DNA of 64,000 nt from an uncultured Oscillospiraceae bacterium (GCA_910589395.1 CAJUTL010000010.1:1-64000), one strand, 5' to 3'. Shown: positions 36,486 to 45,572, numbered from the stretch's first letter. Notes: generated by a model not told the origin, from the sequence alone. Translations and numbers: made by a program.

Positions 36486-38015
36486 ATGGTGGCAAAAACC
36501 CACAGCATGGGAATTTTCGGAATGGAGGCCTTCCCCGTGGAGGTGGAGACCGACCTCTCCTCCGGCCTGCCCGCCTTTGAGCTGGTAGGCCTGCCGGACG
36601 CGGCGGTGAAGGAATCCAAGGATAGAGTTCGTGCAGCTATCAAAAACTGTGGATTTCAGTTTCCGGTGGGGCGCATCACCATGAACCTGGCCCCGGCGGA
36701 CCGGAAAAAGGCCGGGCCGCTTTATGACCTTCCCCTGCTGGTTTCCCTGCTCACCGCCTCCCGGCAGCTTTCCTGCCAAACAGACGACGCCGTGTTTCTG
36801 GGGGAGCTTTCCCTTTCCGGCGAGGTACGGCCCGTGCAGGGAGTCCTCGTCATGGCCTGCAAGGCAAAGGAAGCGGGCTTTACCCGGATCTTTGTGCCGG
36901 AGCGCTGCGCGGCGGAGGCCGCCGTGGTGGAGGGGCTTGCCGTGTATCCGGTGCGGGATGTTTTGCAGCTTCTGGCCCATTTGCGGGGGGAAGCTCTGAT
37001 TGCCCCCGCTGTTCCGGTAGAGCTTCCGGCGGAAGCAGGCCCCCGGCTGGATTTTTCCGACGTCAAGGGTCAGCCCGAAGTAAAGCGGGCCATGGAGATC
37101 GCGGCCAGCGGCGGGCACAATATTCTGCTGCTGGGCCCGCCCGGCTCCGGAAAAAGCATGCTGGCTAAAAGGCTTCCCTCCATTCTCCCGGAAATGACCT
37201 TTGAGGAGGCGCTGGAAACCACCATGATCTATTCCATTTCCGGCAGCCTGCCGGAGGGGGCCTCCCTGCTGCGGGAAAGGCCCTTCCGCGCCCCTCACCA
37301 CACCACCTCCACCACTGGGCTCACCGGCGGCGGCACCGTGCCCCGCCCTGGTGAAATTTCCCTGGCCCACAACGGCGTGCTGTTTCTGGACGAGCTGCCA
37401 GAGTTCCCTCACGCCGCTTTGGAGGCCCTGCGCCAGCCCCTGGAAAACGGCACAGTGGAGGTGGTGCGAGCCATCGGCTCCGCCAGCTTCCCCAGCCGCT
37501 TTATGCTGGTCGCCGCCATGAACCCCTGTCCCTGCGGCTACTTCGGCCACCCCACCCGGCCCTGCACCTGCCCGCCCCACGCAGTGGACCGCTATCTGGA
37601 GCGTGTTTCCGGCCCGCTGCTGGATCGAATGGACCTGCACATTGAGGTGCCGCCCGTGGAATTCGACCAGCTTTCCGGCGGCGGAGACGGCGAGCCCTCC
37701 GCCGTGATCCGCAAGCGGGTGGCCGCTGCCAGGGCTCTTCAGGCAAAGCGCTACGCGGGCCTGGGCTTTTCCTGCAACGCCCAGATCCCCGATTCCCATT
37801 TTCCGGAATTCTGCCAGGTCACCGAGGACGCCTCCCACCTGCTGCGGCGCACCTTCGAAAAATTCGGGCTTTCCGGGCGGGCCTACCGCCGGGTGCTGAA
37901 GGTGGCGAGAACCATCGCCGATTTGGACGGCGGCGGCCCTATCGGCACAGCCCATGTGGGCGAAGCGGTACAATACCGCACGCTGGACAGGAAATACTGG
38001 CAGCGGGGCATTTGA
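36486..38015 (+). CDS. comM: YifB/ComM family Mg-chelatase-like AAA+ ATPase
   Basis: 509 residues. An N-terminal Lon-protease-like/ChlI domain ('SMGIFGMEAFPVEVETDLS', 'GLPDAAVKESKDRVRAA') and an AAA+ core with Walker A GPPGSGKS at 217-224 and Walker B 'LFLDELPE' at 299-306. Cys residues in 'NPCPCGYFGHPTRPCTCP' form the usual family cluster. In naturally transformable bacteria ComM is a hexameric branch-migration helicase that aids integration of incoming DNA; the family also occurs in bacteria not known to be competent. GAGGT precedes the ATG. It is monocistronic and ends in a strong terminator. Confidence 0.92.
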   Translation: MVAKTHSMGIFGMEAFPVEVETDLSSGLPAFELVGLPDAAVKESKDRVRAAIKNCGFQFPVGRITMNLAPADRKKAGPLYDLPLLVSLLTASRQLSCQTDDAVFLGELSLSGEVRPVQGVLVMACKAKEAGFTRIFVPERCAAEAAVVEGLAVYPVRDVLQLLAHLRGEALIAPAVPVELPAEAGPRLDFSDVKGQPEVKRAMEIAASGGHNILLLGPPGSGKSMLAKRLPSILPEMTFEEALETTMIYSISGSLPEGASLLRERPFRAPHHTTSTTGLTGGGTVPRPGEISLAHNGVLFLDELPEFPHAALEALRQPLENGTVEVVRAIGSASFPSRFMLVAAMNPCPCGYFGHPTRPCTCPPHAVDRYLERVSGPLLDRMDLHIEVPPVEFDQLSGGGDGEPSAVIRKRVAAARALQAKRYAGLGFSCNAQIPDSHFPEFCQVTEDASHLLRRTFEKFGLSGRAYRRVLKVARTIADLDGGGPIGTAHVGEAVQYRTLDRKYWQRGI

Positions 38016-38049
38016 AACTTCGCCGCAGGTTAACAAGACAATTTCTCGT

Positions 38050-38096
38050 AAAAAAAGCGAAGCGAACCGTTTCGGGATCGCTTCGCTCCTTTTTTG
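38050..38096. terminator. Terminator between comM and the SurA_N-like gene
   Basis: Stem agcgaagcga/tcgcttcgct with A- and T-tracts on either side; it serves two converging genes. Confidence 0.88.
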
Positions 38097-38152
38097 TGTC
38101 GCTTTCAGGAAAGTCTGTCTCAAATTGTTGATGTTAAAACATCTGGTCAGTA

Positions 38153-38887
38153 TCACTCAGAAACAATATTGTTCTCTTCACCAGTATCTTCATTGACATA
38201 GGTGATTTGATCCCCTATCTGCAGGGTCACATAGCGGTCATAAAACTTGTCAAATGTTGATAGTAAATCAGTCCCCTCCTCTCTCAACACCAGCGCATGA
38301 ACTAGTTCAGCCAATATTTCATCATCGATTTCTTCCTCTTCCTGCAAGGAGATTAATACCTGAGCCATAAACCGGCACTTAGCAATGTTTTCAATTCTTT
38401 GTTGCGTCATCCATGCAATCAATTCGTCCTGAGTGAACCCAATCTGTGTGCAAAGCTCCAAATTTTCTTCCAGGTTTGCTTGGAATGATTCAGTTTCTGC
38501 AACAAATGCTTCGTCCATCTCCTCTTCTGAAGGATAGAGCCCTAAATTTTTTGCCTGCTCAAAAGTAAAGAGATCCTGAGCGACTGCAAAAACAGTCTCT
38601 TTTTCAGTCTTTTTTGGATTTTGATTGAGTTGATCCATCGCTTGTTTGTAGGCAACTTGATTTTGAGTAATAGGAACATCTTTATAATATCCTACAATAG
38701 CATACTCACCGAGGTCTGGATCTTCTGTATCAAAGGAAGTATCACAAACTGTTTTATAGGACTGTGCGGCAACTTGAAAAGCTTTCATGGTATCGGTTTC
38801 TGCGCCATTGGCAGAAAATATTGCAACAGAAATACAAATTGAAAAAACAAGAATTAAACTAATTGTAAGTAATATTTTCTTTTTCAT
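38153..38887 (-). CDS. Exported SurA_N-like protein
   Basis: 244 residues. The N-terminal signal or anchor helix is residues 4-27; there is no lipobox. The body is acidic and helical; 'YYKDVPITQNQVAYKQAMDQ' followed by 'EQAKNLGLYPSEEEMDEAFV' resembles SurA N-terminal chaperone modules (VNGxxITxxEV ... AxxxGLxVSxEEVD). No parvulin PPIase domain follows. It starts 15 bases after the stop of the SLH protein gene and is thus in its operon, so a chaperone role for that surface protein is attractive but inferred. The gene is AT-rich compared with its flanks. GAGAGGTGG precedes the ATG. Confidence 0.65.
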   Translation of the reverse strand: MKKKILLTISLILVFSICISVAIFSANGAETDTMKAFQVAAQSYKTVCDTSFDTEDPDLGEYAIVGYYKDVPITQNQVAYKQAMDQLNQNPKKTEKETVFAVAQDLFTFEQAKNLGLYPSEEEMDEAFVAETESFQANLEENLELCTQIGFTQDELIAWMTQQRIENIAKCRFMAQVLISLQEEEEIDDEILAELVHALVLREEGTDLLSTFDKFYDRYVTLQIGDQITYVNEDTGEENNIVSE

Positions 38888-38902
38888 AATAATCCACCTC
38901 TC

Positions 38903-40246
38903 TTAATTAAGTGTTACAGATGCTCCCTTTCCATAATACTGTCCGGAAGTCCATGTTATAGTGGCAGTAACATAATTTTCGTTATCGAAGCCCGCTGCCC
39001 TGCCTGCGGTATTAAATAGGTAAAGTATATTAGCAGCCATATCCAACATACTGTGAGATATGTCATCGTAATCATACTCTCCCGTATTATCGGCTTTCCA
39101 GTCATAATAATCCTTCAAATAAATCTTTACCTTCGCCGTATACCTTGTTCCAGATTTAGTGATACTCGTTGTTTGGGTGGCAACGCGAGTATTGCCAAGT
39201 GAACGAAATATGTCTTCATCCATATATCTTGTTGTAAAGGAGTGCTCATAGCTTAGTGAAAAAGTTTTTCCAGCTCCATAACACTGAGCAGCAAGGATAA
39301 TGTCGTTGATTAAGTAATTGTAATTTGTTTTTGCCTTGCCTGGATCATCGTCATTCAGAGAATTTAAAACTGTTTTCACAGGAAAAGTGGTATACTTTTT
39401 GCCAGAGTTACCTAAATAGTGACCAAGCAGTTTCGCGGCATTAGGCCAATCTTTAGATTTAGCAGCAACACCCGCCTGTGCCATAACGTACAATCTATTT
39501 AAATCACTTTCCATAGCTGCTTTCTGTACAGGAGACATGGAGTTGTGTTTTTTCATAAATGCTTCTTTGTTTGCTTTTGCCGTGCTCTCCATCGTTGTAA
39601 TAAATACCCCGCTTCCAAACCGCTTTAGGGCATAAATTTTGCACAGCACAGTAGCGACCTGTGCTCTTGTCAATGGATTTGTGGGATTAAATTTATTATT
39701 ATCCCCCAGCATTATGCCAGCGCGTCCCAGTCTTTCAACGGCGGCTAAGTAAGTTGATCCAATGGAGGATTTGTCGCTATAATATGGGGTAGGAAGGTTA
39801 TTGGGTATCTTGGAGCTAAGATACTTGTTTAAATATCTGTAAACAATAACCGCAAATTGTTGCCTGGTAACTGCTTTGTCTGGAGAAAAAGTAGTACTGC
39901 TTGTCCCGTTGACAAAGCCATTATTCACTGCCCATGCCACATAGCCGGTATAATATCGCCCGGAGGGCACATCTGTGAATTTAGTGCTTACATTGTTATT
40001 GACGGTAATTCCTTGTAAACGACCTAAAAATACAACCACTTGTGCTCGTGTTGTATTGGTGTTTGGAGAAAACTTTGTGGGACTCGTACCAGAGATAATG
40101 CCAGCATCTGTCATTCGGTTAATGTAATACTCACCCCAGTGACCGGATATATCAGAAAAATTTGCGGCAGATGCGGTTATGGTAGCTGTACTAGAAAAGA
40201 GAATGCATACCACAAGTAGAACGGCTAGAAATTTCTTCTTTTTCAT
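38903..40246 (-). CDS. SLH-anchored surface protein with unknown C-terminal domain
   Basis: 447 residues. Signal peptide 1-27 (cleavage near ASA-AN). Three N-terminal SLH repeats (~28-75, ~88-140, ~153-205) carry TTRAQ, VTRQQ and LTRAQ motifs. The C-terminal half has no recognised catalytic motif. It contains 'AAKLLGHYLGNSGKKYTT' and ends in a beta-rich stretch 'KVKIYLKDYYDWKADNTGEY...AGRAAGFDNENYVTATITW', a pattern I recall from secreted Firmicutes proteins of unknown function. AAAGGG precedes the ATG and a consensus promoter lies at 40313-40341. DNA from 38.1 to 41.1 kb is clearly AT-richer than its surroundings, suggesting acquisition. Confidence 0.82.
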   Translation of the reverse strand: MKKKKFLAVLLVVCILFSSTATITASAANFSDISGHWGEYYINRMTDAGIISGTSPTKFSPNTNTTRAQVVVFLGRLQGITVNNNVSTKFTDVPSGRYYTGYVAWAVNNGFVNGTSSTTFSPDKAVTRQQFAVIVYRYLNKYLSSKIPNNLPTPYYSDKSSIGSTYLAAVERLGRAGIMLGDNNKFNPTNPLTRAQVATVLCKIYALKRFGSGVFITTMESTAKANKEAFMKKHNSMSPVQKAAMESDLNRLYVMAQAGVAAKSKDWPNAAKLLGHYLGNSGKKYTTFPVKTVLNSLNDDDPGKAKTNYNYLINDIILAAQCYGAGKTFSLSYEHSFTTRYMDEDIFRSLGNTRVATQTTSITKSGTRYTAKVKIYLKDYYDWKADNTGEYDYDDISHSMLDMAANILYLFNTAGRAAGFDNENYVTATITWTSGQYYGKGASVTLN

Positions 40247-40312
40247 AATAACACCCTTTCACTTAAATGTTTTTGCCGAAATCTAAGAGCAATACATCCT
40301 AGATTATTTATA

Positions 40313-40341
40313 ATGATACAGTAAAAACTACAGAATGTCAA
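40313..40341 (-). promoter_or_regulatory. Promoter of the SLH protein operon
   Basis: Minus strand TTGACA, 17-base spacer, TATCAT; back to back with the plus-strand promoter at 40363. Confidence 0.75.
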
Positions 40342-40362
40342 AAACATCTTTGTGTTTTCTTG

Positions 40363-40391
40363 TTGACGTGGCCAAATTTCTTTGCTATACT
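40363..40391 (+). promoter_or_regulatory. Promoter of the orphan membrane-protein gene
   Basis: TTGACG, 17-base spacer, TATACT, 31 bases before the ATG at 40423. Confidence 0.75.
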
Positions 40392-40422
40392 TTATTTGTT
40401 TTTGGGGAAAGGAGCAATACGC

Positions 40423-41148
40423 ATGGAAAAGAAGCGGGATTGGGTGGCTGTACTGTGGGAAGCTATCTGCTGGATCGCACTGATAGGCGCTGAATTTTTC
40501 TTTTTTTTCAGCTTTCTTCCTTGGAAATTTTTATGGATATTTCTGTTCCAGACGCTGTTTGTCCTTGCCTTTGCATTGGCCAGACGCAAACTGTCAAGGA
40601 AAAAGTTTTTTCTGCGCATAGCAGGCGCTATTCTAGCGGCCTTTACGTTAGCTACAGGTTGGATCTGCTTCTCCGATGCCTCTCTAGCATTTGGAAATTT
40701 ATGGTGTACTGAAGACCTTGCCCACTATGATCACTTGAAAGGGGGACCCTTTCCTACAGAGGAAAGCAAGTGGGATATTTTCCCTTACCCAATCCCGGAA
40801 TATGCTTCCGAAATTAAATTTCAACACAGCCCTCATATTTTGCAAGGTGGCAGTATACTTTCTTTAGAGTTCCGTGCTCCCCGGAAAGAGATAGAAAAAT
40901 GGGAATCTTTTTTTAAGGAAAAGGCAGACTATCCCGGCTCTTATCTAAATCAAGGACTTACGGCCCATGATATGACAATTTCGCTCAGGTTCCCCTCCGA
41001 GTACAAAACCTATGTGATTTATGCCCAATATCCTCTTGGGGGCGACAACCCGCCTTTAGATGGTTATCCCTGGAATCACGGACAGATTTATTATGGGGCA
41101 ATCAATCCAGTTACAAATCGAGTGTATTTTTACGAATCCAACTGGTAA
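40423..41148 (+). CDS. Membrane protein of unknown function
   Basis: 241 residues from the ATG at 40423, which has AAAGGAG eight bases upstream; in-frame sequence before it is promoter DNA. Three hydrophobic helices (~8-28, ~30-50, ~60-82, the first very Phe-rich) are followed by a soluble domain of about 150 residues, presumably extracellular, containing 'FPYPIPEYASEIKFQHSPHI' and ending 'YYGAINPVTNRVYFYESNW'. I do not recognise the family. It is divergent from the SLH-SurA_N pair with adjacent promoters and has the same low GC, so it may have arrived with them. Confidence 0.7.
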   Translation: MEKKRDWVAVLWEAICWIALIGAEFFFFFSFLPWKFLWIFLFQTLFVLAFALARRKLSRKKFFLRIAGAILAAFTLATGWICFSDASLAFGNLWCTEDLAHYDHLKGGPFPTEESKWDIFPYPIPEYASEIKFQHSPHILQGGSILSLEFRAPRKEIEKWESFFKEKADYPGSYLNQGLTAHDMTISLRFPSEYKTYVIYAQYPLGGDNPPLDGYPWNHGQIYYGAINPVTNRVYFYESNW

Positions 41149-41152
41149 CTGT

Positions 41153-41385
41153 TCAGTAAAGCTTCATTTTTATCCTTCTGTACCCGAAAAAACAACTGAC
41201 TTTCAGGTGTTGTGAGACTGGTTTTTTGTGTCCCAGCTTCCAAGTGTTGATAAATAGATTTGCAAAGCTGGGCCCACATAATCATTGACGATTTTTTGTC
41301 TTTCTTCCCAAGCGTTTGTGGCGGTATCAATGTTACCAACCTTCATCAATTTCGGAAGCATACTATAGGCGGATTTTAATCTTAT
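41153..41385 (-). other. Possible decayed coding remnant
   Basis: Between the orphan membrane gene and the hairpin at 41386 the minus strand has protein-like composition in two frames ('MLPKLMKVGNIDTATNAWEE', and further on 'QKTSLTTPESQLFFRVQKDK'), but neither frame has a start with a ribosome-binding site, and one reads back through a terminator hairpin. It could be the eroded end of a former gene. No family was recognised. Confidence 0.25.
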
Positions 41386-41431
41386 AGAAAAGCAGGACAG
41401 AAAGCAACTTTGCTTCCTGTCCTGCTTTTCT
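41386..41431. terminator. Terminator of the SLH-lysozyme gene
   Basis: Arms agaaaagcaggacag / ctgtcctgcttttct (15 bp, extending with one mismatch), between converging genes. Confidence 0.85.
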
Positions 41432-41513
41432 AATACTTTGATGTAGATAGGCTTTAGATTACTTCCCAATCCGGCCTTGGGTTCCTAGCCCCGCTTCCTC
41501 TTTCTTTTCCGCT

Positions 41514-44099
41514 TTATTCGTACCGCTTGCAGCAATCCGGGTACACAAAGCCATAGGTGTTATCTCCATAATTGGAGCTGGAATGGTATGCGTCCGCATA
41601 ATTGCCGAAGAAGAACACCTTGCATTCCGCCAAGCGGCGGGTCAAAAGGCCATAGATACAGGTGCTTCCGGATTTGTGCCATTGCAGGAAGTTATTGGAA
41701 AGGGTGGCGGCATCGGCATAGGCTAAGTCCCTGGTCAATCCGGTAGCGCTGAGCGTCACCTTACCGGCAGGCATCCAGCCGGTGTGATTGCCGTACTTCA
41801 CCTGATACCAGGCCTGTTTTTTCTCAGGAACAAGCTTGTGGCCGACCACACTGACAGATGCTCCGTCACTCACCTTTGTAAGAACCGCACTGGATAGGTT
41901 AGCGTCTTTGTAAACGGCGGAGGAGCCCACATTTAATTTGCCGGTATAAGGTCTTCCCGCTGATAAATCGGAAGGCGGAACCACCGCGTTCAGCATGACC
42001 TTGGGCGTGTCGTACTCGCTGGGATCCAGGGTGCCGGTGCCGCAGTTCCAAACAAAGCTCAAAAGCGCGTCAAACTGCGCCTGGCTCATTTTGACGCCGT
42101 TATTTCTCAGGAACCGGTTCACACCGCCGGTATAACCGCCGTTATTTGCTTTATCCACCAGCATGGCAAAGGCTTCCGACTTGGTCAGGTTATTGTAGAA
42201 GGCCGTGTTTTTCGGCACCACATAGCCATAGCCCACGGTAGGATTACCGGAAGCGATGGCATCGTCTTCGATTTCAGGCACATAGCCCTCAAAATTGGCG
42301 ATGACATTCAAGCCCTCCGTGCTTCCCCGGCGCTCACCGGAAACGGAAGCGGTCGCGCTTTCTTCCGCGGAGCGCACAAACACTTCAAAATCCTGGAAAT
42401 CAGAGGCTCCGGCCGCGACAGCCCGAACGGTATAAGTGCCCGCCGCCTGGAAGGCCACGGATTTTTTGAACACTCTGACTGTGTTGGCAGGCAGGCCGTA
42501 GCCGGAATTTCTGGATTCCGTGGTATAGCTGTTGGTGGTGTAGGCACCCTTGGCGGGCCCAGCGGTAATGGTAAAAGTCACGGAGCTTCGGCTGGGGTCT
42601 GTGACGGCCACCAGATCAAAGCTTTTGCCCTTTACCGCTGAATTTTCACCGGCATAGGCATAACGGACCGATTCCGGCGCGGTGACAGTGACCGTACAGG
42701 AAGCCTTGTTCTGCCCGCTTGCGTCGGAGAAGGTCAAGGTAGCGGTGCCGGGCTTTTTGCCGTATACCATAGCGCCGTGCTCCCGGCTGCCATAGCTGAC
42801 GGTATAGCCTACCACAGCCACAGAGGGATCAGAGCTGGACCAGCTCATGGCGTTCATACCGGAAGAAACAGAAGCGTCCAGTCGGGCCGTTTGATACTGG
42901 TGCAGGGAAAGACTGGAAGCGGAAAGCTTCGCCCCGGAAGCCGCGCCGGGCGTATAGACCACCACATAGGGATCATCGGAAGAACCGGAGTGCACAAACC
43001 CGGAGGTTCCATTGGCTGTTTTTACCCCCAGCCAGGGCAGCCCGGAAATATCTGTAACGGTCAGGATCGTGCCCGAGGTCAAAACCGTGATCACGGAAGA
43101 ATCCGTATTGCTTTGAGAGCGGAGATTCAGCCCGCCGCTGGCTACTACCTGTACCGACTGCCCCACCGCAAAGTCAGTGGGACCCGGCGCGGGAGATGGC
43201 GAGGGCGAGGGAGGATCTCCCGCCACCGGCTCAGCCGCTTCCGTGATCTGCAAATAAGCCCAGTGATTTTTTGGGACATCCCGGAATTTCTGAGTCTCCC
43301 GGTCCGCGGCAAAGCCGTCTCCTGTACGGCCCAAGGCAAAATTCATCACAGTTACCGCCTCGCAGCGTTTGATGGGATCGTTGGGGCGAAAACGGCCTGT
43401 GCCGGTATCGCCATGGATCCAGCCCATGGAGGAAGCGGCAATGATATATTTTTCCGCCCAATGATTCGCCGTATCGGAGAAAGGGGCTTCTCCGGCGTTG
43501 TCTTTTATGGAAAAGCACTGTGCAAGCGCCGTGACAAATTCTGCCCTGGTAATGGTTTTATTCGGGAGGAAAGTCCCGTCCTTATAGCCTGCCAGAACCC
43601 CCGCCTTTGCCAGGGAATTGACCGCCGTGCCATACCACCTGCTGAGTACCACGTCACTGAATTGCGATTCTGTTACGGCAGGCTTTGAGGCCAGCAAATT
43701 ATACAGCATCTGTGCCACCTCAGCCCGGATCATATAGGCCTCAGGCTTGAACAGCGCGCCTTTATAGCCGTTCATATAGGTCTTATGCCCTCCCAGCACC
43801 AGCAGAGAACCGGCTGCGGCCTGTGTTTCTTCATTTTCCTCCAGACCGGCTTCTCCTTCCTTCTCTTCCTTTTCCGCGGGAGCCTCTGAAGGAACCGGCG
43901 TTATAGAAGGCTCCGGAGAAGGTTCTTCCGGCGCAGGAAGTTCTTCCTCCGGCAAAGAAGAAAGCAATTCGCCCTCCTCCGGGAAGGACGAAACCTCCCC
44001 TTCCTCCGCAAAAGCGCCTACCGGAACAACAAGGCATAAAAGAAGAGAAAACAGCAGTGCCATCGCTTTTTTTCCGAATTGTTTCAGGAATCGTTTCAC
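41514..44099 (-). CDS. SLH-anchored GH24 lysozyme-like protein with SH3 insertion
   Basis: 861 residues from a GTG at 44099 with GGAGGG five bases upstream; an ATG seven codons earlier lacks a ribosome-binding site. Residue numbers below count from that ATG. Signal peptide to ~38; a Glu/Pro-rich linker to ~100; three SLH repeats (~105-290; motifs MIRAE, ITRAE, IKRCE); a bacterial SH3 domain (~316-378, 'GLNLRSQSNTDSSVI'); a Big_2-like Ig module (~398-482); a beta-rich region to ~585; then a T4-type lysozyme (GH24) start with candidate catalytic Glu611 ('IANFEGY') and 'PTVGYGYV'. At ~721-795 a second SH3 module interrupts the GH24 fold, whose end resumes as 'NNFLQWHKSGSTCIYGLLTRRLAE' (~809-832). 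Probably a surface peptidoglycan hydrolase used in wall remodelling. Confidence 0.87.
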   Translation of the reverse strand: MKRFLKQFGKKAMALLFSLLLCLVVPVGAFAEEGEVSSFPEEGELLSSLPEEELPAPEEPSPEPSITPVPSEAPAEKEEKEGEAGLEENEETQAAAGSLLVLGGHKTYMNGYKGALFKPEAYMIRAEVAQMLYNLLASKPAVTESQFSDVVLSRWYGTAVNSLAKAGVLAGYKDGTFLPNKTITRAEFVTALAQCFSIKDNAGEAPFSDTANHWAEKYIIAASSMGWIHGDTGTGRFRPNDPIKRCEAVTVMNFALGRTGDGFAADRETQKFRDVPKNHWAYLQITEAAEPVAGDPPSPSPSPAPGPTDFAVGQSVQVVASGGLNLRSQSNTDSSVITVLTSGTILTVTDISGLPWLGVKTANGTSGFVHSGSSDDPYVVVYTPGAASGAKLSASSLSLHQYQTARLDASVSSGMNAMSWSSSDPSVAVVGYTVSYGSREHGAMVYGKKPGTATLTFSDASGQNKASCTVTVTAPESVRYAYAGENSAVKGKSFDLVAVTDPSRSSVTFTITAGPAKGAYTTNSYTTESRNSGYGLPANTVRVFKKSVAFQAAGTYTVRAVAAGASDFQDFEVFVRSAEESATASVSGERRGSTEGLNVIANFEGYVPEIEDDAIASGNPTVGYGYVVPKNTAFYNNLTKSEAFAMLVDKANNGGYTGGVNRFLRNNGVKMSQAQFDALLSFVWNCGTGTLDPSEYDTPKVMLNAVVPPSDLSAGRPYTGKLNVGSSAVYKDANLSSAVLTKVSDGASVSVVGHKLVPEKKQAWYQVKYGNHTGWMPAGKVTLSATGLTRDLAYADAATLSNNFLQWHKSGSTCIYGLLTRRLAECKVFFFGNYADAYHSSSNYGDNTYGFVYPDCCKRYE

Positions 44100-44143
44100 A
44101 GTATCCCTCCAAAAAATCATAGACGTTTACATAAAACATAGTT

Positions 44144-44172
44144 ATTATACAGGAACTATGACAAAATTGCAA
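44144..44172 (-). promoter_or_regulatory. Promoter of the SLH-lysozyme gene
   Basis: Minus strand TTGCAA, 17-base spacer, TATAAT, about 45 bases before the GTG start. Confidence 0.7.
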
Positions 44173-44191
44173 TCTTTTCCCGGAATTTCAC

Positions 44192-44246
44192 AAAAAAAGG
44201 AAGACCCAAAGCCAAAAGAGAACTTCTTTAGGCTTCGGGTCTTTCC
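44192..44246 (-). terminator. Terminator of ackA
   Basis: On the minus strand a stem of type ggaaagacccgaagcc/ggctttgggtcttcc ends in seven T residues, 18 bases past the ackA stop. Confidence 0.88.
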
Positions 44247-44263
44247 ATCAGCTTATTGGGAAA

Positions 44264-45472
44264 TTACATTTTTTCAACAAGCGCCTTGGTATCTCTGGCA
44301 ATGACCAGTTCTTCGTTGGTGGGGATCACATAAACCTCAATGGAAGAATCGGGAGTGGAGATCTTGCCTTCCTTCCCGTGGATCATTTCCTCGTTGAGCT
44401 TTTCATCGAGCTTTACGCCCATAAAGCCCAGCGCTTTGCCTACGGCAGAGCGATGGCGGGGCTGGTTTTCACCGATCCCGGCGGTAAAGACGATGGCGTC
44501 GCAGCCGCCCAGGGTAACAAGATAGCTGCCCACAAACTTGGAGATCTGATATTCCAGAATATCCTGGGCCAGCTTCGCCCTGGGGTTGCCGGAATTCGCC
44601 GCCTCCGTCACGTCGCGGTCGTCGCTGGAAACACCGGAAACGCCCAGCAGGCCGGATTTCTTATTGAGCACCTGATCCATCTCGGCGGGAGAAAGATGCT
44701 CCTTCTCCATGATAAAGGTGACCACAGAGGGGTCCAGCGCGCCGGTGCGGGTACCCATCATAAAGCCGTCCAGCGGGGTAAGGCCCATGCTGGTATCCAC
44801 GCACTTGCCGTGATCCACGGCGGAAATGGAAGAGCCGTTGCCCAGGTGGCAGGTGATGATCTTCAGCTCCTGGGGCTTTTTTCCCATCAGCTCCGCACAG
44901 CGGGCGCTCACATAGCGGTGAGAGGTGCCATGGGCTCCATAGCGGCGCACGCCGTATTTTTCATAGTACTCATAGGGAACATTGAACATAAAGGCCTTGG
45001 GGGGCATGGTGGAATGGAAAGAGGTGTCGAACACCACCGCTTCCGGCACCTTATCGCCAAACAGGTTCCGGCAGGCGCGAATGCCCTGCACGTGGGCCTT
45101 GTTGTGCAGCGGCGCCAGGGGGATCAGGCTTTCGATGCCCTCGATCACCTTTTCGTCTACCAGCACGGACTCGCTGAACAGCGCCCCGCCCTGCACCACG
45201 CGGTGGCCGATGGCGGATACCTCGTCCAGGCTTTTCAGCACGCCGTACTGAGGATCGATCAAAGCGTCCTTGACCTGCTGGAAGGCGGCGGTATGATCCT
45301 GCATATCCACGTCCTTATGCAACTCTCTGCCGTCCTCCGTTTTGTGGGTGAACACACCCGCCTCCATGCCGATCCTTTCACAGTTTCCCTTGCACAGCAT
45401 CTTTTCGGTATCCATATCGATCAGCTGATACTTCAGAGAAGAGCTGCCTGCGTTGATTACGAGAATTTTCAT
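44264..45472 (-). CDS. ackA: Acetate kinase
   Basis: 402 residues, the usual length. It makes ATP and acetate from acetyl phosphate, the energy-yielding end of acetate fermentation. Signatures: 'MKILVINAGSSSLKYQLID' at the start, 'FDTSFHSTMPPKAFMFNVPY' and 'RRYGAHGTSHRYV' in the middle, 'CHLGNGSSISAVDHGKCVDTS' and 'FTAGIGENQP' later. The ATG at 45472 (GAGGCAGG upstream) is preferred over one nine codons earlier. A pta gene is not adjacent; tmcAL is divergent. Confidence 0.97.
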   Translation of the reverse strand: MKILVINAGSSSLKYQLIDMDTEKMLCKGNCERIGMEAGVFTHKTEDGRELHKDVDMQDHTAAFQQVKDALIDPQYGVLKSLDEVSAIGHRVVQGGALFSESVLVDEKVIEGIESLIPLAPLHNKAHVQGIRACRNLFGDKVPEAVVFDTSFHSTMPPKAFMFNVPYEYYEKYGVRRYGAHGTSHRYVSARCAELMGKKPQELKIITCHLGNGSSISAVDHGKCVDTSMGLTPLDGFMMGTRTGALDPSVVTFIMEKEHLSPAEMDQVLNKKSGLLGVSGVSSDDRDVTEAANSGNPRAKLAQDILEYQISKFVGSYLVTLGGCDAIVFTAGIGENQPRHRSAVGKALGFMGVKLDEKLNEEMIHGKEGKISTPDSSIEVYVIPTNEELVIARDTKALVEKM

Positions 45473-45543
45473 GTCCTGCCTCTTCCTTTCCAAAATCATA
45501 GCCGGGCTTTTCTCCCGGAAGGATCAAATTTTTGCGCGATCCC

Positions 45544-45572
45544 TTGCCATTCGGGACCGATTGCGGTAAGAT
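45544..45572 (+). promoter_or_regulatory. Putative promoter of tmcAL
   Basis: TTGCCA, 17-base spacer, TAAGAT. It lies inside the ackA leader on the opposite strand, so the two divergent transcripts would overlap. Confidence 0.45.

Noticed and set aside
36318..38156. A 612-codon open frame opposite comM
   Set aside because: Antisense to an unmistakable AAA+ ATPase gene, and it runs through the comM promoter and terminator.
41203..41469. 88-codon open frame on the minus strand
   Set aside because: Its N-terminal part is the translated arms of the terminator hairpin at 41386-41431, and it has no ribosome-binding site. Only a possible eroded remnant is kept as a low-confidence feature.
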